In this document: piece by piece, positions 45,771 through 57,310 of the stretch | Position numbering within the stretch: position 1 is the first letter of the stretch | How the letters are laid out: each line of letters starts with the position of its first letter | DNA from: Torymus aiolomorphi | Taxonomy: Eukaryota; Arthropoda; Insecta; Hymenoptera; Torymidae | Assembly (NCBI GenBank): GCA_036365515.1 | Contig: CM070877.1 | Span: forward strand, 113,724,011-113,788,010 | Direction of reading: 5' to 3' | Length of the DNA stretch: 64,000 bases | Position numbers and translations under genes: made by a program | The notes under the pieces: generated by a model | Databases searched by the model: none | Told to the model about the DNA's origin: nothing | Seen by the model: only the letters and a program-made list of their open reading frames with translations

Positions 45771-46439
45771 TGTACATAGGGCACAAAGTGGGCCTTTGTA
45801 GACCATGTATGGACTCGTCTTCGGTTCGCCAAATGCACTCGCCTTCGGCTCGTACTGGCTCACTTACGATTCGTACTACAAACACACGAAGTCAAAAGGC
45901 CCACTAAGTCCTAGGTGCATACCATATTTTTTGTAACTTATGTATTGATTTTCAGCGTTTTTGTGCCTAAAAAGCAAGGCTAAATTGATTTTTGCTTTAT
46001 ACGACAACGAAATACTCGAAGTAATAAATAATAAAAGAACTTGTTAAGAATAATCAAAAATCTGATACAAATTTGTGCGAATGTGAAGATGTTTATTTTC
46101 AAATAAAAACAGTATACTGGATATATCTCTGAATAAAAAAGTCATAAAAAACATGCATTCAAAAATTGATAGTGGATTTAGCTTAATTTTTGCAGTTTTA
46201 CGGAATTTTAGAATTGCGGGCGCAAAAGTATTTACAAAAGATACTTATGCGCCCGCCGGGCAAATATAGTATTTTTGTATCCAATTAGTAAAAAAAAGTC
46301 ACTTTAGAACCTCTTTTTAGGCCGAATAACGTCTTTTCCTCCCGCTCTTACGGGAGGCCTCGCTAGATGCTCGAAATGTTCGATTTTCCGTTCACTTTTC
46401 TACGCAGAAAATGGGCCTTTTTCATGCACGCGTTGAAAA
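45771..46439. other. non-satellite spacer in the right half
   Basis: It interrupts the inverted array. A partial inverted repeat (GGGCACAAAGTGGGCCTTTG against CAAAAGGCCCACTAAGTCCT) spans about 45778-45918, with CTCG(C/T)CTTCGG(C/T)TCG motifs inside. It may be an additional MITE. No gene. Confidence 0.45.
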
Positions 46440-47650
46440 AAATTATTTAAATAATCGTATTGTTGATTGTTGCACTTCTACGGAATTCCCTAATATGCGT
46501 GGACCTCGTATCCCCCGGCTGCTTGGGTTTAAAATTATTTAAATAATCGTGTTGCACTTTTACGTAACATAGTCTTTGTACTTATATGTACTCTTTGTAC
46601 TCTCGTATGTACTCTTTGTATTTCTATATGTACTCTTTATACTCTCTATATTTTCTTCTTTTAAGGGAGTAACGAGAGCACAAGAGAGTATTAGAGAGTA
46701 CATTAGAGTACAAGAGATTATTTTAAGAGTATTTTTTGTGCACATTGAAGTGCTTACTATGCCCCCTCGATAGGCTCTTATGGACAAAAAGCTTTTTTCC
46801 TCGTCATTTAATGAAAATCGATAATTTGTTCATAAAGCCACCTAGAGAGTATAGCATTTGAGCTGCGAAATCTTTTTCTGTAAAGAAAATATCAAGTCAC
46901 CAGAAAAATTAAAATTTAATTTCATAAAAACCGCAAATGGTGCTTTTTTTACATGCATATATATCGCATGTATTGTGGTTATTTTTATGTATGATAACAT
47001 ATAATAGGTTCATATATTATAGTACATGATATTGTACTACTATATATAAAAATTTACTAGTCATTTGATAAAAAAATTTGGTAGGCTTAAACTACTTTTA
47101 ATTTGACCAGTAATTTCGCTTTGAATATAAGCACGCGTAAGAAGCTTGTTTTCGAGAGCCCGTTTCCTCGTGCACCCAATCTATTTCAATTTTTAAAGGT
47201 GGTTTATTTATGTTTGAGTAAAGCTTGTTTAATTAGTAACCCTTATTTTCTGTAAAAATCGTGTTTTTTTGCGTTTATGCCTCCGTTTCATGATTATGTA
47301 TGGATATCAATATATGTAAAAATCAGATTAATTGATAAATAAGGTACTACTATTTCTCTCCCGTGTTATTAGAAGTGCTTGAGTACAGAATTGTTTGTCA
47401 TAAGAAATAATGTCCAGGATTATTTGAATTAGATTTATATTGTTTTGCCGCACGAGTTAGCAACATATTGCACTGTGAGTTCGAATAGGAATCATATTGT
47501 ATTGGCCCGAATTGGAATTTTAATGCACGGAGTTGCGGGTTAGAATTATATTGCACGAAATTTCGAGTTGGAATTATCTTGCATAGAATTTTCAGTTAGA
47601 ATTATGTTGCACTCTTCCATGAGTTAGAATTATATGAACAGGATGCGTCG

Positions 47651-50110
47651 ATATAATGAGATGTGCAAATAAAGATAGTTCATTTAAGACAGTAGTCCCA
47701 GGGTCAATTAATTTCAGAACAGACAAAGGCGGAGAATTTGTATTAAAGCGTGTGTTATATTCGAAAGAATTATCTGAAAATTTGCTGTCACTTAGACAGG
47801 TTGTAGATCAGGGATTGCAAATCTATTTAGATAATCAAAAGATAAATATTTATGACCCTATGTCTAAAGAGAGAATAGTATTAGGAATAAATTAAAGGTT
47901 ATCAAAAGCAAAGTTGAAAGAATGTGTTGCAAGTATGAGGAACATGATAGGTTCTGACAATAAAATCTATTATATAAGATGCGATCAAGGAACAGAGTTT
48001 GTTTTTAAAGAAACAGTTAAAGAACTGAAGGAAATAAACGGAAATGAGTCAGCCGAAGCAGAACTGCGTGTCCGGACACCCCGGAGCATAATGGGGTAGC
48101 AGAAAGGTTTAATCGTACCCTAGAAACAAAAGTCAGGTCAATGATGTTAGATTCTGGTTTGTCACCCAACATGTGAGACTTAGCTGTAAAAAACGGCAGT
48201 ATATGTGTATAACAGAACCCCACATCGTTCTATAGACATGAATATACCTCTTTGCAAGTTAGTAGCGAACTGTAGTTTTGATGTAAAACAGCTCAAATGT
48301 TTTGGATGTGTTAGTATATTTAAAATACCGAGAAATAATAATTATAAATTCGGAGAGCAGGCTTTGAGAGGTTTTCTGGTAGGCTATAAACCCACAGGAT
48401 TTATAATTTATGTAGCAGAAGAAAAGAAACTGTATGAGAGTAGGTACGTGAAATTTCTAGAAAATAAAGTGTATAGGAGAATTAAAGAGAAGGGAACATG
48501 GCTCGCGGATAAACGAAAGCTCGGTAGACCGAGTAAGGCAGATGAATCTAGAGAGAAAGAGGTACTGTACACTATGTATGAAACAGAGGGAGAGTCTTGT
48601 TCAAAAATAAGTTCTGAATCTGAACTGAGAGGGACATAGCGTATCACGCCCTATTAGCTAAAATCCAGGGAGATCCACAAACTTACCGTGAAGAGATTAA
48701 CTCGATAGAGGGAGAAAATTCGAAAAGGGTAGTAGAGCCAGAACTAAATTCATTTAGGGACAAAGGAGTGTTTGAAGTAGTCAAAAGGGAGAGTTTGCCG
48801 ATAGGAAAATAAAAAAAAAACAACATTTTAGACTCTAGGTGGATCTTTAAACGGAAAATAGATGAGGCAGGCAATGTCAAATATATAGCTAGATTAGTTA
48901 TCAAGCGGTTTAAGGACAAAAATACTTAGAGAAACCTATGCACCGGTTTCAAGATTGCCATTAGTTAGATCTTTCCTTGCTATAGCCAATAAAAATAAGC
49001 TGCATTTGAAACAGTTGGAAGTAGAAACTGCGTTTTGTATGGAGAAATAGATGTTGACATCTACATGGAAATTCCGGAAGGAATTACTAGTAGTAGTGAA
49101 ATCTGAAGTTGCAATTTGTGAAAATTGCATAAATCACTCTATGGTCTCAAAATTAGTCCGAGAAGGTGGAATAATAAATTAATACAAGTAGTACGAAACT
49201 TAGGATTCAAATCCAATGATCTCGATTAATAAATTAAGAGAGTCATTTGTAATTAAAAATCTGGGTCAGCTAAAAGAATTTTTGGGAATAAAAATAGAGC
49301 GAGATGAGAGAACTCAAAGGTTGAAATTGAGTCAAGAAAAGTTTGTAATAAACATGCTTAAGAATTTTGGATTTGAAAATACTCTCCCAGTAGCTACACC
49401 AATGGTGACGAGCAGGTAGCAAATAGGGAAAGGAAAAATAGAGAGAAGGACGAAAACAACTTCTAAGTTGTATTAAGACTAAAGTCTTAGTACCTAATAG
49501 AGTATACAGAGAAGTGGTAGGTTCGTTGCTCTATCTGGCAAATTGCACGAGGCCAGATATATCCTACGCTGTAAATGTGCTGAGCAGGCACCAAATAGCA
49601 CTCACTAATCTGGAATGGAGCATGGCTGAACGAGTTATGCAGTATTTGTCAGGGACAAAACATTACGGGTTAACATACGCGGCTAAATCAGAAGGACTGG
49701 TAGGTTACTCGGACGCAAGTTTGTCAGAATGCAAAAAATCACTCACTACGTGTGGTTTTGTGATCAAAATCTATGATGATGCTGTAGTATGGAGAACGCA
49801 AAAGCAGACGTGTGTTGCGTTATTCATATGTCAAGCTGAATATGTTGCGATGAGTGAGGTTTACCAAGATTTGATGGCGTTATACAACCCAGTGAAGTTC
49901 ATAATTCGTCGAGACTTGTATCCAATGACAGTATTTTGTGATAACATGACAGCACAAGCGTGTGCTGAGTCAAATGGTGGTAATAAACTAAGATATATGG
50001 TAGATAGGAGAATTCATTATGTCAGAGAATGCATTAATAACGATTAGATACAAATAAACTGGTTAGAATCTAAAGAACAGTTGGCCGATATTTTTACAAA
50101 GGCCTTAGAA
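47651..50110 (+). pseudogene. Copia pol: integrase, RT, RNase H remains
   Basis: 47656-47895 is the protease-integrase link region (SINFRTDKGGEFVLKRVLYS, LSLRQVVDQGLQIYL). The integrase remains in CDQGTEFVFKETVKE and, frameshifted, [12 protein letters not shown]; its N-terminal zinc finger and first Asp region are missing. 48205-48639 is the integrase C-terminus. The reverse transcriptase is scattered (WIFKRKIDEAGNVKYIARLV, TYAPVSRL, LGQLKEFLGIKIERDE); the YVDD region is not found. RNase H (49514-50047) keeps GYSDASLS, CQAEYVAMSE and FCDNMTAQACAE. A tail ADIFTKALE ends at about 50105. Confidence 0.85.
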
Positions 50111-50418
50111 ACAAATTTACATTAAAGGTTAACATGCAAAATATTTAATAAGAATGATGTTTAATAATTTGTTCTGTTTACAGGAAAGAGTGAGAACTGG
50201 GACGACGGTAACTGATCCTAAGACAACTGATTGAGGTGGACCCATGCAAGTAGTGACGGAAATCATCCAAAACCCAGTATAAACTTGAAAAGACTGAAAT
50301 AAGAGTCAAATCTAGATTAAATGTATTAATATTATTAAGAAATTGCATTTTTGTAAGATAAATGTGTAACTGCGTAATAGTGGTAAAATGTATAATGTGA
50401 TTTGACTGAGAGGGAGTG

Positions 50419-50620
50419 TTGGGTTATAGGTGTACAGTCTACATCGCATTATACTGTATTTGATAATAAAGGTAGAGGGCGTACGAAGTACTAGAGCGAG
50501 CGCTGCATGCACGCAGAGTTAGTCGGCTTTCGTCCGTTGTAAGAGTAAGACGTGTTACAGAGAGCGAGCAATGAAATGCTATTTATTATTCACGAGAGTA
50601 TTTATTTGTGCGAACTTCCT
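50419..50620 (+). repeat. Copia 3' LTR (end uncertain)
   Basis: A purine-rich GAGAGGGAG (polypurine tract) is followed by TGTTGGGTTATAGGTG, a typical Copia LTR start. It contains AATAAAGG at about 50464. The right end near CTTCCTACC (50620) is set by the start of DIRS coding sequence and is approximate. Confidence 0.6.
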
Positions 50621-50639
50621 ACCTAGATCCCATCAATAA

Positions 50640-50905
50640 CCTAAAAGGCGCAATTGAGAGTGCGAAAGCACTAGAAAGGGCTTCCAAAGACTTAAAGGCC
50701 AAACTAAGACCCCCACTGAAACCCAACCAAAATGCTTTAAACATAAGCGGCTCGTTTGGCAGAAGAGGAGTGGGATAAATGAGCGACAGCCATGCGCAGC
50801 TGGGGAGATCCACCTCGAGATCAACGGGCAGTTCGAGCAGACGCAGAGACCAAGCGGACAGCAGATCAAGACCGTAGCCGGCGAGGAAATACTACACACA
50901 AACGC
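50640..50905 (+). pseudogene. DIRS gag C-terminus
   Basis: It reads SAKALERASKDLKAKLRPPL, ALNISGSFGRRGVG, a stop, then SDSHAQLGRSTSRSTGSSSR, the basic, Ser-rich tail found in DIRS gag just before pol. Short and interrupted. Confidence 0.5.
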
Positions 50906-51119
50906 AGCCGTCGTAGAGCAGATACTAAGGATCGGAAAGGTAGTAGAGGGTGGTTGTCTACAATCTTATTACGAGAATTGGAAAATGATAACAGACGACT
51001 GCATTATACTGGGAATGATCAGAGGCTAATAACAGAGGCTAATAACAGACGACTGCATTATACTGGGAATGATCAGAGGCTACAAGCTAGACTTCGAATC
51101 ATGGGCCGAGCAAAAATAA

Positions 51120-52892
51120 GCTCCGACTTGGTCCACAGATAAGCGTACGCTTTTAGATTTAGACGCAGGAATAATTAAATTAATTGATTTTAAAGCCATT
51201 CAGTGTTCTAATGCCGTAGAAGGCCAGTTTATATCTCCCATCTTCTTGAGGGACAAGTCGGATGGTTCTAAGAGACTAATATTAAATCTGAAGCATTTAA
51301 ACGAGTTCATTAGGAAAGAGTATTTCAAAATTGAAGACCTGCGTACAGCGTTAAATAGTCTACATGTAAATGATTACATGTGCAAACTGGATCTAAAAGA
51401 CGCTTATCTGTCGGTGTCCATACATAGAGAATATAGGAAATTTCTCAGATTCAAACACAGAAGTAAACTATATGAGTTTAATGCATTACCTTTCGGTCTA
51501 ACATCTGCGCCGTTCGCTTTTACAAAATTGCTGAAACCAGTAGTAACATGGTTGCGTACAAAAGGGGTTAGGTTAGTAATTTACATAGACGATTTTCTAA
51601 TTTTCGGGAGCACCTTCGAAGAGTGCGTAGCATCGCTAAACATAACCTCATCCCTACTGGTTTTCCTGGGGTTCCCAATAAACTGGGAAAAATGCGAGTT
51701 AACCCCGAAACAGACCTGCACCTTCCTGGGTCTGACAATCAATTCACGCGACATGTTACTCGAACTACCACCGGGAAAATGCAGCAGGATCAAGTCCTTT
51801 ATAAAAGAGATATTGAAACTCAAAAAAATTAAGATACAAGTACTAGCAGAATGCATAGGTACGCTCGTAGCAGCATGTCTAGCAGTCGCCTACGGCTGGT
51901 TATTTTACAAGAACCTACAAAAAGACAAAAGAAGGGCTCTTGCGTTATATAAAGGAAATATGAATGCATACACGACCCTATCAATCGGTTCTATAAGAGA
52001 TCTGCACTGGTGGGCGAATCAAATTTCTAAATCAAATAATAAAATCAGAACAATGTCATATGACATGGAGATATATTCAGATGCGTCTAAAACCGCTTGG
52101 AGAGCGGCCTGCGCGGGACAGGATGCAAATGGTTTTTGAAATGAATCAGAAACCTCCCAACACATACATTTCTTAGAAATTAAGGCCGCGTTTTTTGCCT
52201 TGAAATGCTTCGCCGAAAATGCCCATGACAAACAGATTCTTCTGCGCATAGATAACATCACTGCACTAGCTTACATCAATAAGATGGGAGGAATAAAGTT
52301 CGCTCAACTAAATGACATCACGAACAAATTATGGAAGTGGTGCATAGATAGGAAAGTATGGGTTTTCGCGGAATACATTGCCTCCAAAGGCAATCCGGCT
52401 GACGAAGGCTCAAGGTTAAATAATCCAGACACAGAGTGGGAGTTGTCTGACAAGTCCTTCAAGAAAATCTGTCGAACTGTTTGTACCCCTACAATTGACT
52501 TATTTGCCACCCGTATTAACACTAAGTGCGCAAGATATTACTCCTGGGAGAGATATCCGGATGCTTGTTGCATTAATGCATTTACCAGGAGTTGGAATGG
52601 CGAGTGGTGGTATGCTTTCCCTCCTTTTTCCCTGATACCTAAAATACTAAAAAAAATCAGGGGTGAACAATCGACGGGCATCATAGTCATTCCCCTTTGG
52701 GAAGGACAACCGTCGTTTCCAACATTTGAAAGATTACGCATATCAGAGAAACTAATCTTTTCACCGTCGCCCAACCTATTACTTTCTCCCTGCAGGAAGA
52801 TGATTCACCCCTTATCATCCAGCCTTACCCTGGTGGCAGGAGTTGTATCAGGAGAGCGTTCGAGAGAAAGAATTTGGGTCACGACACGGTAG
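51120..52892 (+). pseudogene. DIRS pol: reverse transcriptase and RNase H
   Basis: The reverse transcriptase copies element RNA: FLRDKSDGSKRLILNLKHLN, CKLDLKDAYLSVSIHREYRK, FNALPFGLTSAPFAFTK, active site LVIYIDDFLIFG, then FLGFPINWEKCELTPKQTCT. RNase H has EIYSDASKTAW, HFLEIKAAFFAL and LLRIDNITALAYINK. After it comes the DIRS-type domain TIDLFATRINTKCARYYSW...WWYAFPPFSLIPKIL...IPLWEGQPSFP. One in-frame TGA at 52137-52139 interrupts an otherwise continuous frame of about 590 codons; all catalytic Asp residues are kept. Confidence 0.9.
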
Positions 52893-53280
52893 AAATAATG
52901 ATCTCATCAATAACGGAGAGCACTATGAAGCAGTACGACTCCTGGCTGAAATACTGGTGGAACTACTACATGATGGCGCACCAAGATCCATTTTCTGCCG
53001 GGGAACGAACGATTCTGGATTGCCTCACAAAGAAATTCAAGGAAGGAGCAGCATACAGCAGCTTAAATACCCTAAGATCAGCCGTCGCGCTAATTATCAG
53101 TACAATTAAACCAGAAAGTGCCACAATGCAACATTTTTTCAAAGGCATTTATAAGCTGAAACCAACAACTCCCAAATACCACTCAACGTGGGACATGGAG
53201 ATTGTCTTTATGGAACTAGAGTCTTGGGGTTCACTAGAATCATTAGATATCCAAAAGCTATCGCTGAAATTAACCATGCT
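52874..53280 (+). pseudogene. DIRS tyrosine recombinase, N-terminal part only
   Basis: It reads SITESTMKQYDSWLKYWWNY, TILDCLTKKFKEGAAYSSLN, TLRSAVALIIS and FFKGIYKLKPTTPKYHSTWD, the SAM-like core-binding part of DIRS recombinases. It overlaps the end of pol in another frame, as usual in DIRS. The catalytic R...HxxR...Y domain is missing because of the LINE fragment. Confidence 0.8.
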
Positions 53281-53860
53281 ACTATTTATTTGCATAAATT
53301 TATTAATTTTGTAGAAGATGAAATTTAAGTAACTTGTTTTTTTGATTAGGTAGTTAATATGTTCATCCCATTTTAGATTATTATCAAAATTAACTCCTAA
53401 ATATTTACACGAGTCCACTCTCTTTAATTTTTCTTTGATAATATAAATATCTAAATTTTTTGGTACACTGTCACAGTAATTCCCGAAAGTTATGTACACA
53501 GTTTTACTTATGTTTAATGTTAGTTTATTCAATGCGAGCCATATTGATACTTTTCCAAGATATTGATTCATTTCCCTTTCAACTTCTTTCCAGGTTTTAC
53601 CTGACGATATAACTGCTGTGTCATCAGCATATGATAAAATTGAGTTTTCTGGCATTGTCATCAGTAAATCATTTATATATAGTATAAAGAGTAGTGGCTT
53701 TGGTCTATTCTTACTTTCTGCTTTCTATTTGTTAAGTAGCTTTGCATTAAATTATAAGCATTTCCTCTTATCCCGTACGCTTGTAACTTATGAAGAAGTA
53801 TATTATGATCAACTGTTTCAAAGGCTTTTGCAAGATCTAGCAAATTATTTATTTAAATAA
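53281..53860 (-). pseudogene. LINE reverse transcriptase fragment
   Basis: It reads SILSYADDTAVISSGKTW, WLALNKLTLNISKTVYIT, FGNYCDSVPKNLDIY and CKYLGVNFDNNLKWDEHINY, closely related to the LINE at 34625-36550. Higher-coordinate sequence (53660-53850) holds upstream RT remains with a small deletion. The 3' part is absent. Confidence 0.85.
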
Positions 53861-54147
53861 ATAATAATAGTTGCGGGCGGTTTAGAAATCACCCTTAAGG
53901 TGGCTCTAGCGGTCTAGTAGACCTAAACCTATGAACATTTTTTACAAAAATTCATTTATACATTCCAATCTGAAAACTGATATGACAGGAAGCAGAGTTC
54001 TTAACATAACGGAAAATATTTTTGTTAGAAAATTTCCAATTTTGCAAAAGTATATTTTGTCCATTAAAAAAAAATTCAATAAGAAATACAAATCTTTTTT
54101 GGTTTTCATTCAATTTTAATTTGCAAGGTCTCAGTTTCTTCCTTGTT

Positions 54148-54308
54148 AAAGGACCCCGCACATAATGTATGGGAAAAAATCATTCGGTCAAATTGAACGA
54201 AATTGAAAAAAGATAGATTTCTTCAGGACCTCAAGATCTATTTTTTTCCAAAGTTTCGTTCAATTTGACCGGATGATTTTTTCCCATACATTGTGTGCGG
54301 GGTCCTTT
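54148..54308. mobile_element. nested palindrome 1
   Basis: AAAGGACCCCGCACATAATG mirrors CATTGTGTGCGGGGTCCTTT; the stem continues with GTATGGGAAAAAATCA and TTCAATTTGACC. Confidence 0.8.
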
Positions 54309-54476
54309 CAGGGGGAGTCAACGATATCAAAATTGAAAAATTTTCAAAACCTGCAAAGTTATATGCAATTTTTTGTAAATTTGTGACTGAATTTTATAAA
54401 CAATTGCATATCACTTTGCAGGTTTTGAAAATTTTTCAATTTTGATATCGTTGACTCCCCCTGAAATTTAACAAGG
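54306..54476. mobile_element. nested palindrome 2
   Basis: TTTCAGGGGGAGTCAACGAT mirrors ATCGTTGACTCCCCCTGAAA; arms contain TTGAAAAATTTTCAAAACCT and TGCAAAGT. It abuts nested palindrome 1; the CAGGG...CCCTG ends are sharp. Confidence 0.8.
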
Positions 54477-54792
54477 AAGAAAATGAGATCTTGCAAATTA
54501 AAATTGAATGAAAACCAAAAAAGATTTGTATTTCTTATTGAATTTTTTTTTAATGGACAAAATATACTTTTGCAAAATTGGAAATTTTCTAACGAAAATA
54601 TTTTCCGTTATGTTAAGAACTCTGCTTCCTGTCATATCAGTTTTCAGATTGGAATGTGTAATTGAATTTTTGTAAAAAATGTTCATAGCTTTAGGTCTAC
54701 TAGACCGCTGGAGCCACCTTAATGGCCTTGGTCATACATAGATGTTGACTAGCTCTAAAAGATGCTTCGAGTCAATACTACCCCTAATCAGT

Positions 54793-55077
54793 GATCGCCA
54801 CGAGCCAGACACTTTCTTTATCCAAACACTTTATTTGTCGACGTTTCGGCTCTCGCAGAGAAGCCCTTTTCAAGAGTTATAAAAATCTTCGGTTAGATAC
54901 ACATTCGCAGTCACAAAAGTTAAAAAAGAAATATTCCGCATTGACAAACTAAAAAAATACAATTCGTCATATTGTGTCAAATTGTTATAACAGACATTAA
55001 ATAGTCAAAAAGATTGACTCGTCACTGATTGACAAATAAAGTGTTTGGATAAAGAAAGTGTCTGACTCGTGGCGATC
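54793..55077. repeat. inverted-repeat element, Penelope-like sequence
   Basis: GATCGCCACGAGCCAGACAC plus TTTCTTTATCCAAACACTTT pairs with the mirror copy ending at 55077. The left arm leads into GTCGACGTTTCGGCTCTC and CCTTTTCAAGAG; read on the - strand it gives ...GAGAGCCGAAACGTCGAC, the kind of block found in Penelope-element repeats. The assignment is tentative. A C-run (55123-55137) follows. Confidence 0.5.
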
Positions 55078-55239
55078 ATTTATGTTCAAAACCCAAAAAA
55101 GAAGAAATAAAAAATTTGTATCCCCCCCCCCCCCCTGTCTATATAAAAACTGCGTTTTTATATATGAATCACCACCGTTACTATTCAGGAGAACCTTATA
55201 TCTTCGACATTGCAAAAACTGTTATAACTCAAATACTAA

Positions 55240-57310
55240 TATATTATATTTTTTTTTTTATCTTATTCAATAAACGGGCTGTAAGCCCATATACAAAAAT
55301 AATGATTGCAAAATAATGAGTGAAAAGCTGTAGCATAAACATCATCAGTTATGATTGTTACGCAATAAGATAGATTAATATATATACATTAAACGAAATT
55401 ATAATCAAATTAGTTAACTATAATCAGCAGTACATATTGGCCGTATGGTACGCTTAAATAAGCTAATAGAAGAAATAGCACGGAAATCTTGTGGTAACGA
55501 AATCCATGCTCGGCGTGATCTCGCAATAGGAGAGTTGAACGAATAATTAGTAGTGTGAGAGTCTTCTAATAGGCCGGGGATTACGAATTTGGTACAAGAT
55601 GTCTCTATTAGTTTAGAGAGACTTCAGATCAGGGCAATCAATAAATTCCCTGATAATTTTATAAATTATGGCTTGGAAATTATGGTCGTAGTATGCGATC
55701 GGAGCAGTTGTTTTTAGTGAGCAATAACGCAGCAACTTATGCTGGATTGATTCCAGTTTGTTGAAAGCTACTTGGGTAGCTGGCGACCAAACTACGGAGA
55801 CATATATAATAGTGGGCAGTAGCAAGTGATTTATATAGGGAGATTAATGGTTTGGCTGATCTGAAGTCTACAGTAGTTCGTTTTAGAAAGCCTAGAATTC
55901 TAATAAGGGATTTGGCGATAATAGCATCAACGTGCTGGTTAAAGGATAGTACGAAATCAAAACGAACCCCAAGATCCTTAAGGGGGTTATCGTGATTTTA
56001 AGATGAGTTCACTATTTAATTTTGATGTTATAAATAATTGAAATATAATAATGTAAGTACACACGGAAAGACAAAGACTTTCTGAACCGAAAAAAACTAT
56101 TGTGATAAGAAATTGATAATCGAACACGTAGATATTTTTCAATAAGTAAAAAAGTTACTTTCGCTTTAAGGTGTAATGTCTCATTTTATTCCTTAAACAT
56201 TTGTCTACGACCCATACAGGCTTATATTATGAAATAATTAATACATACGAAGCAACATGTAATTGTTTACAGTTTAAGCACAATAAACTTCAAGTTTATA
56301 CTGTATTGTACTGTAAACAATTACATGTTGCTTCGTATGTATTAATTATTTCATAATATAAGCCTGGATGGGTCGTAGACAAATCTTTAAGGAGTAAAAT
56401 GAGACGTTAAACAATAAAATCGAATGAAAAATAAAAAGTTGGCAAATAGCAAAAGTAACTTTTTTACTTATTGAAAAATATCTACGTGTTCGATTATCAA
56501 TTTTTTATCACAATAGTTTTTTCTGTTCAGAAAGTGTTTGCCTGTCATATCCGAGTGTACTTACATTATTATATTTTAATTATTTATGACATCAAAATTA
56601 AATAGTGAACCCATCTTAAAATCACGATAACCCCCTTAATATTGCAGACTCTATTCACATTAGTTTGATCAAGTGTGTAGCAAAACAACATAGACGCTTT
56701 TTTCCTATGAAAAGAGATACAATTACATTTTTAGGGATTTATGGTGAGCCTGTTAGCCTTAGATCAATCATTAATATTATTGAGATCACCCTGTACACGC
56801 AACGCATCCAATACTGAATTAATTACACAAAAAAGCTTGAGGTTGTCCGCATAAACGAGGCATTTAGCGAAGCGAACACAATCTGTGAGATGATTAATAT
56901 AGATTGTAAAAAGAATAGGGCCAAGGTGTGATCAGCCTTATGGAACTCCAGACGGACAAAATATTCCCTGAAACAGAGAGTCCATGATTCTCACAAACTG
57001 CGTTCGATTAGAAAGATAAGAACGGAGCGATTTGTACAAATTCCCACGGAGTCCTATATTCCAAACTTTTTGTAGAAGTCTAGTATGTGAGCCAGAGTCG
57101 AACGCTTTAGAAAAATCAATATATACGCGTCAGCTTGAGAATTAGCCTCAATAAATTGAAATACATAGTAAAAAGCAACAGATTAAAAATTGTTGAACGC
57201 CCTTTAATAAATTCATGCTGCTCTGTAACAATTTTAATTAATATAAAATCGGAAATATGTCTAACTACTAACTGATCTATTATGATATTTTGACGAAAAC
57301 TGTAACACAT
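55240..57310 (-). pseudogene. CR1-like LINE fragment, interrupted by a MITE
   Basis: Same family as 30357-34545: the 3' part has AATAAACGGGCTGTAAGCCC, then IDCPDLKSL, WSPATQVAFNKLESIQHKLL, a decayed RT active-site region (about 56830-57000) and EQHEFIKGRSTIFNLLLF at 57180-57240. It is 5' truncated at about 57300. Many frame breaks. Confidence 0.88.
55982..56635. mobile_element. TTAA palindromic MITE inside the LINE fragment
   Basis: GGGGGTTATCGTGATTTTAA mirrors TTAAAATCACGATAACCCCC, flanked by TTAA at 55978-55981 and 56636-56639. The 654 bp are nearly all stem, centred at about 56290. The related LINE at 31228-31231 has the unoccupied site GATCCTTAATATCACAG. Confidence 0.93.

Larger units (their letters stand above)
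43644..47650. mobile_element. 4.0-kb palindromic element inserted in Copia
   Basis: The ends CGACGCCTCCTGTTCATATA (43644) and TATATGAACAGGATGCGTCG (47650) are flanked by ATAT (43640-43643, 47651-47654). Because TIR and flank overlap, the true duplication may be TA. The subterminal 250 bp are ATAATTCTAACTCG-type repeats, mirrored on the right. Next inward are unique arms of about 600 bp, then tandem satellites of opposite orientation. No transposase is visible. Removing the element and one flank copy joins the Copia frames exactly. Confidence 0.88.
42260..50620 (+). mobile_element. decayed Copia LTR retrotransposon
   Basis: The order gag - protease - integrase - reverse transcriptase - RNase H is that of Ty1/copia elements. 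It includes a likely 3' LTR (50419-50620) but no recognised 5' LTR. A 4.0-kb palindromic element splits it at 43644-47650. Without that insertion the element is about 4.3 kb. Many frameshifts and stops make it inactive. Confidence 0.88.
50625..53280 (+). mobile_element. DIRS-like tyrosine-recombinase retrotransposon, truncated
   Basis: It has a gag tail, reverse transcriptase, RNase H, a DIRS-type domain and the beginning of a tyrosine recombinase, but no LTR and no integrase. The 5' part is missing next to the Copia LTR, and a LINE fragment on the - strand cuts it at 53281 within the recombinase. The inverted terminal repeats of DIRS are not present. Confidence 0.88.
53899..54718. mobile_element. 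TTAA palindromic element with two nested palindromes
   Basis: GGTGGCTCTAGCGGTCTAGT (53899) mirrors CTAGACCGCTGGAGCCACC (54718), with TTAA at 53895-53898 and 54719-54722. The arms of about 250 bp are near mirror images, so each contains the same 62-codon frame (MNIFYKNS...), probably not a gene. Two smaller palindromes occupy its centre. Confidence 0.85.
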
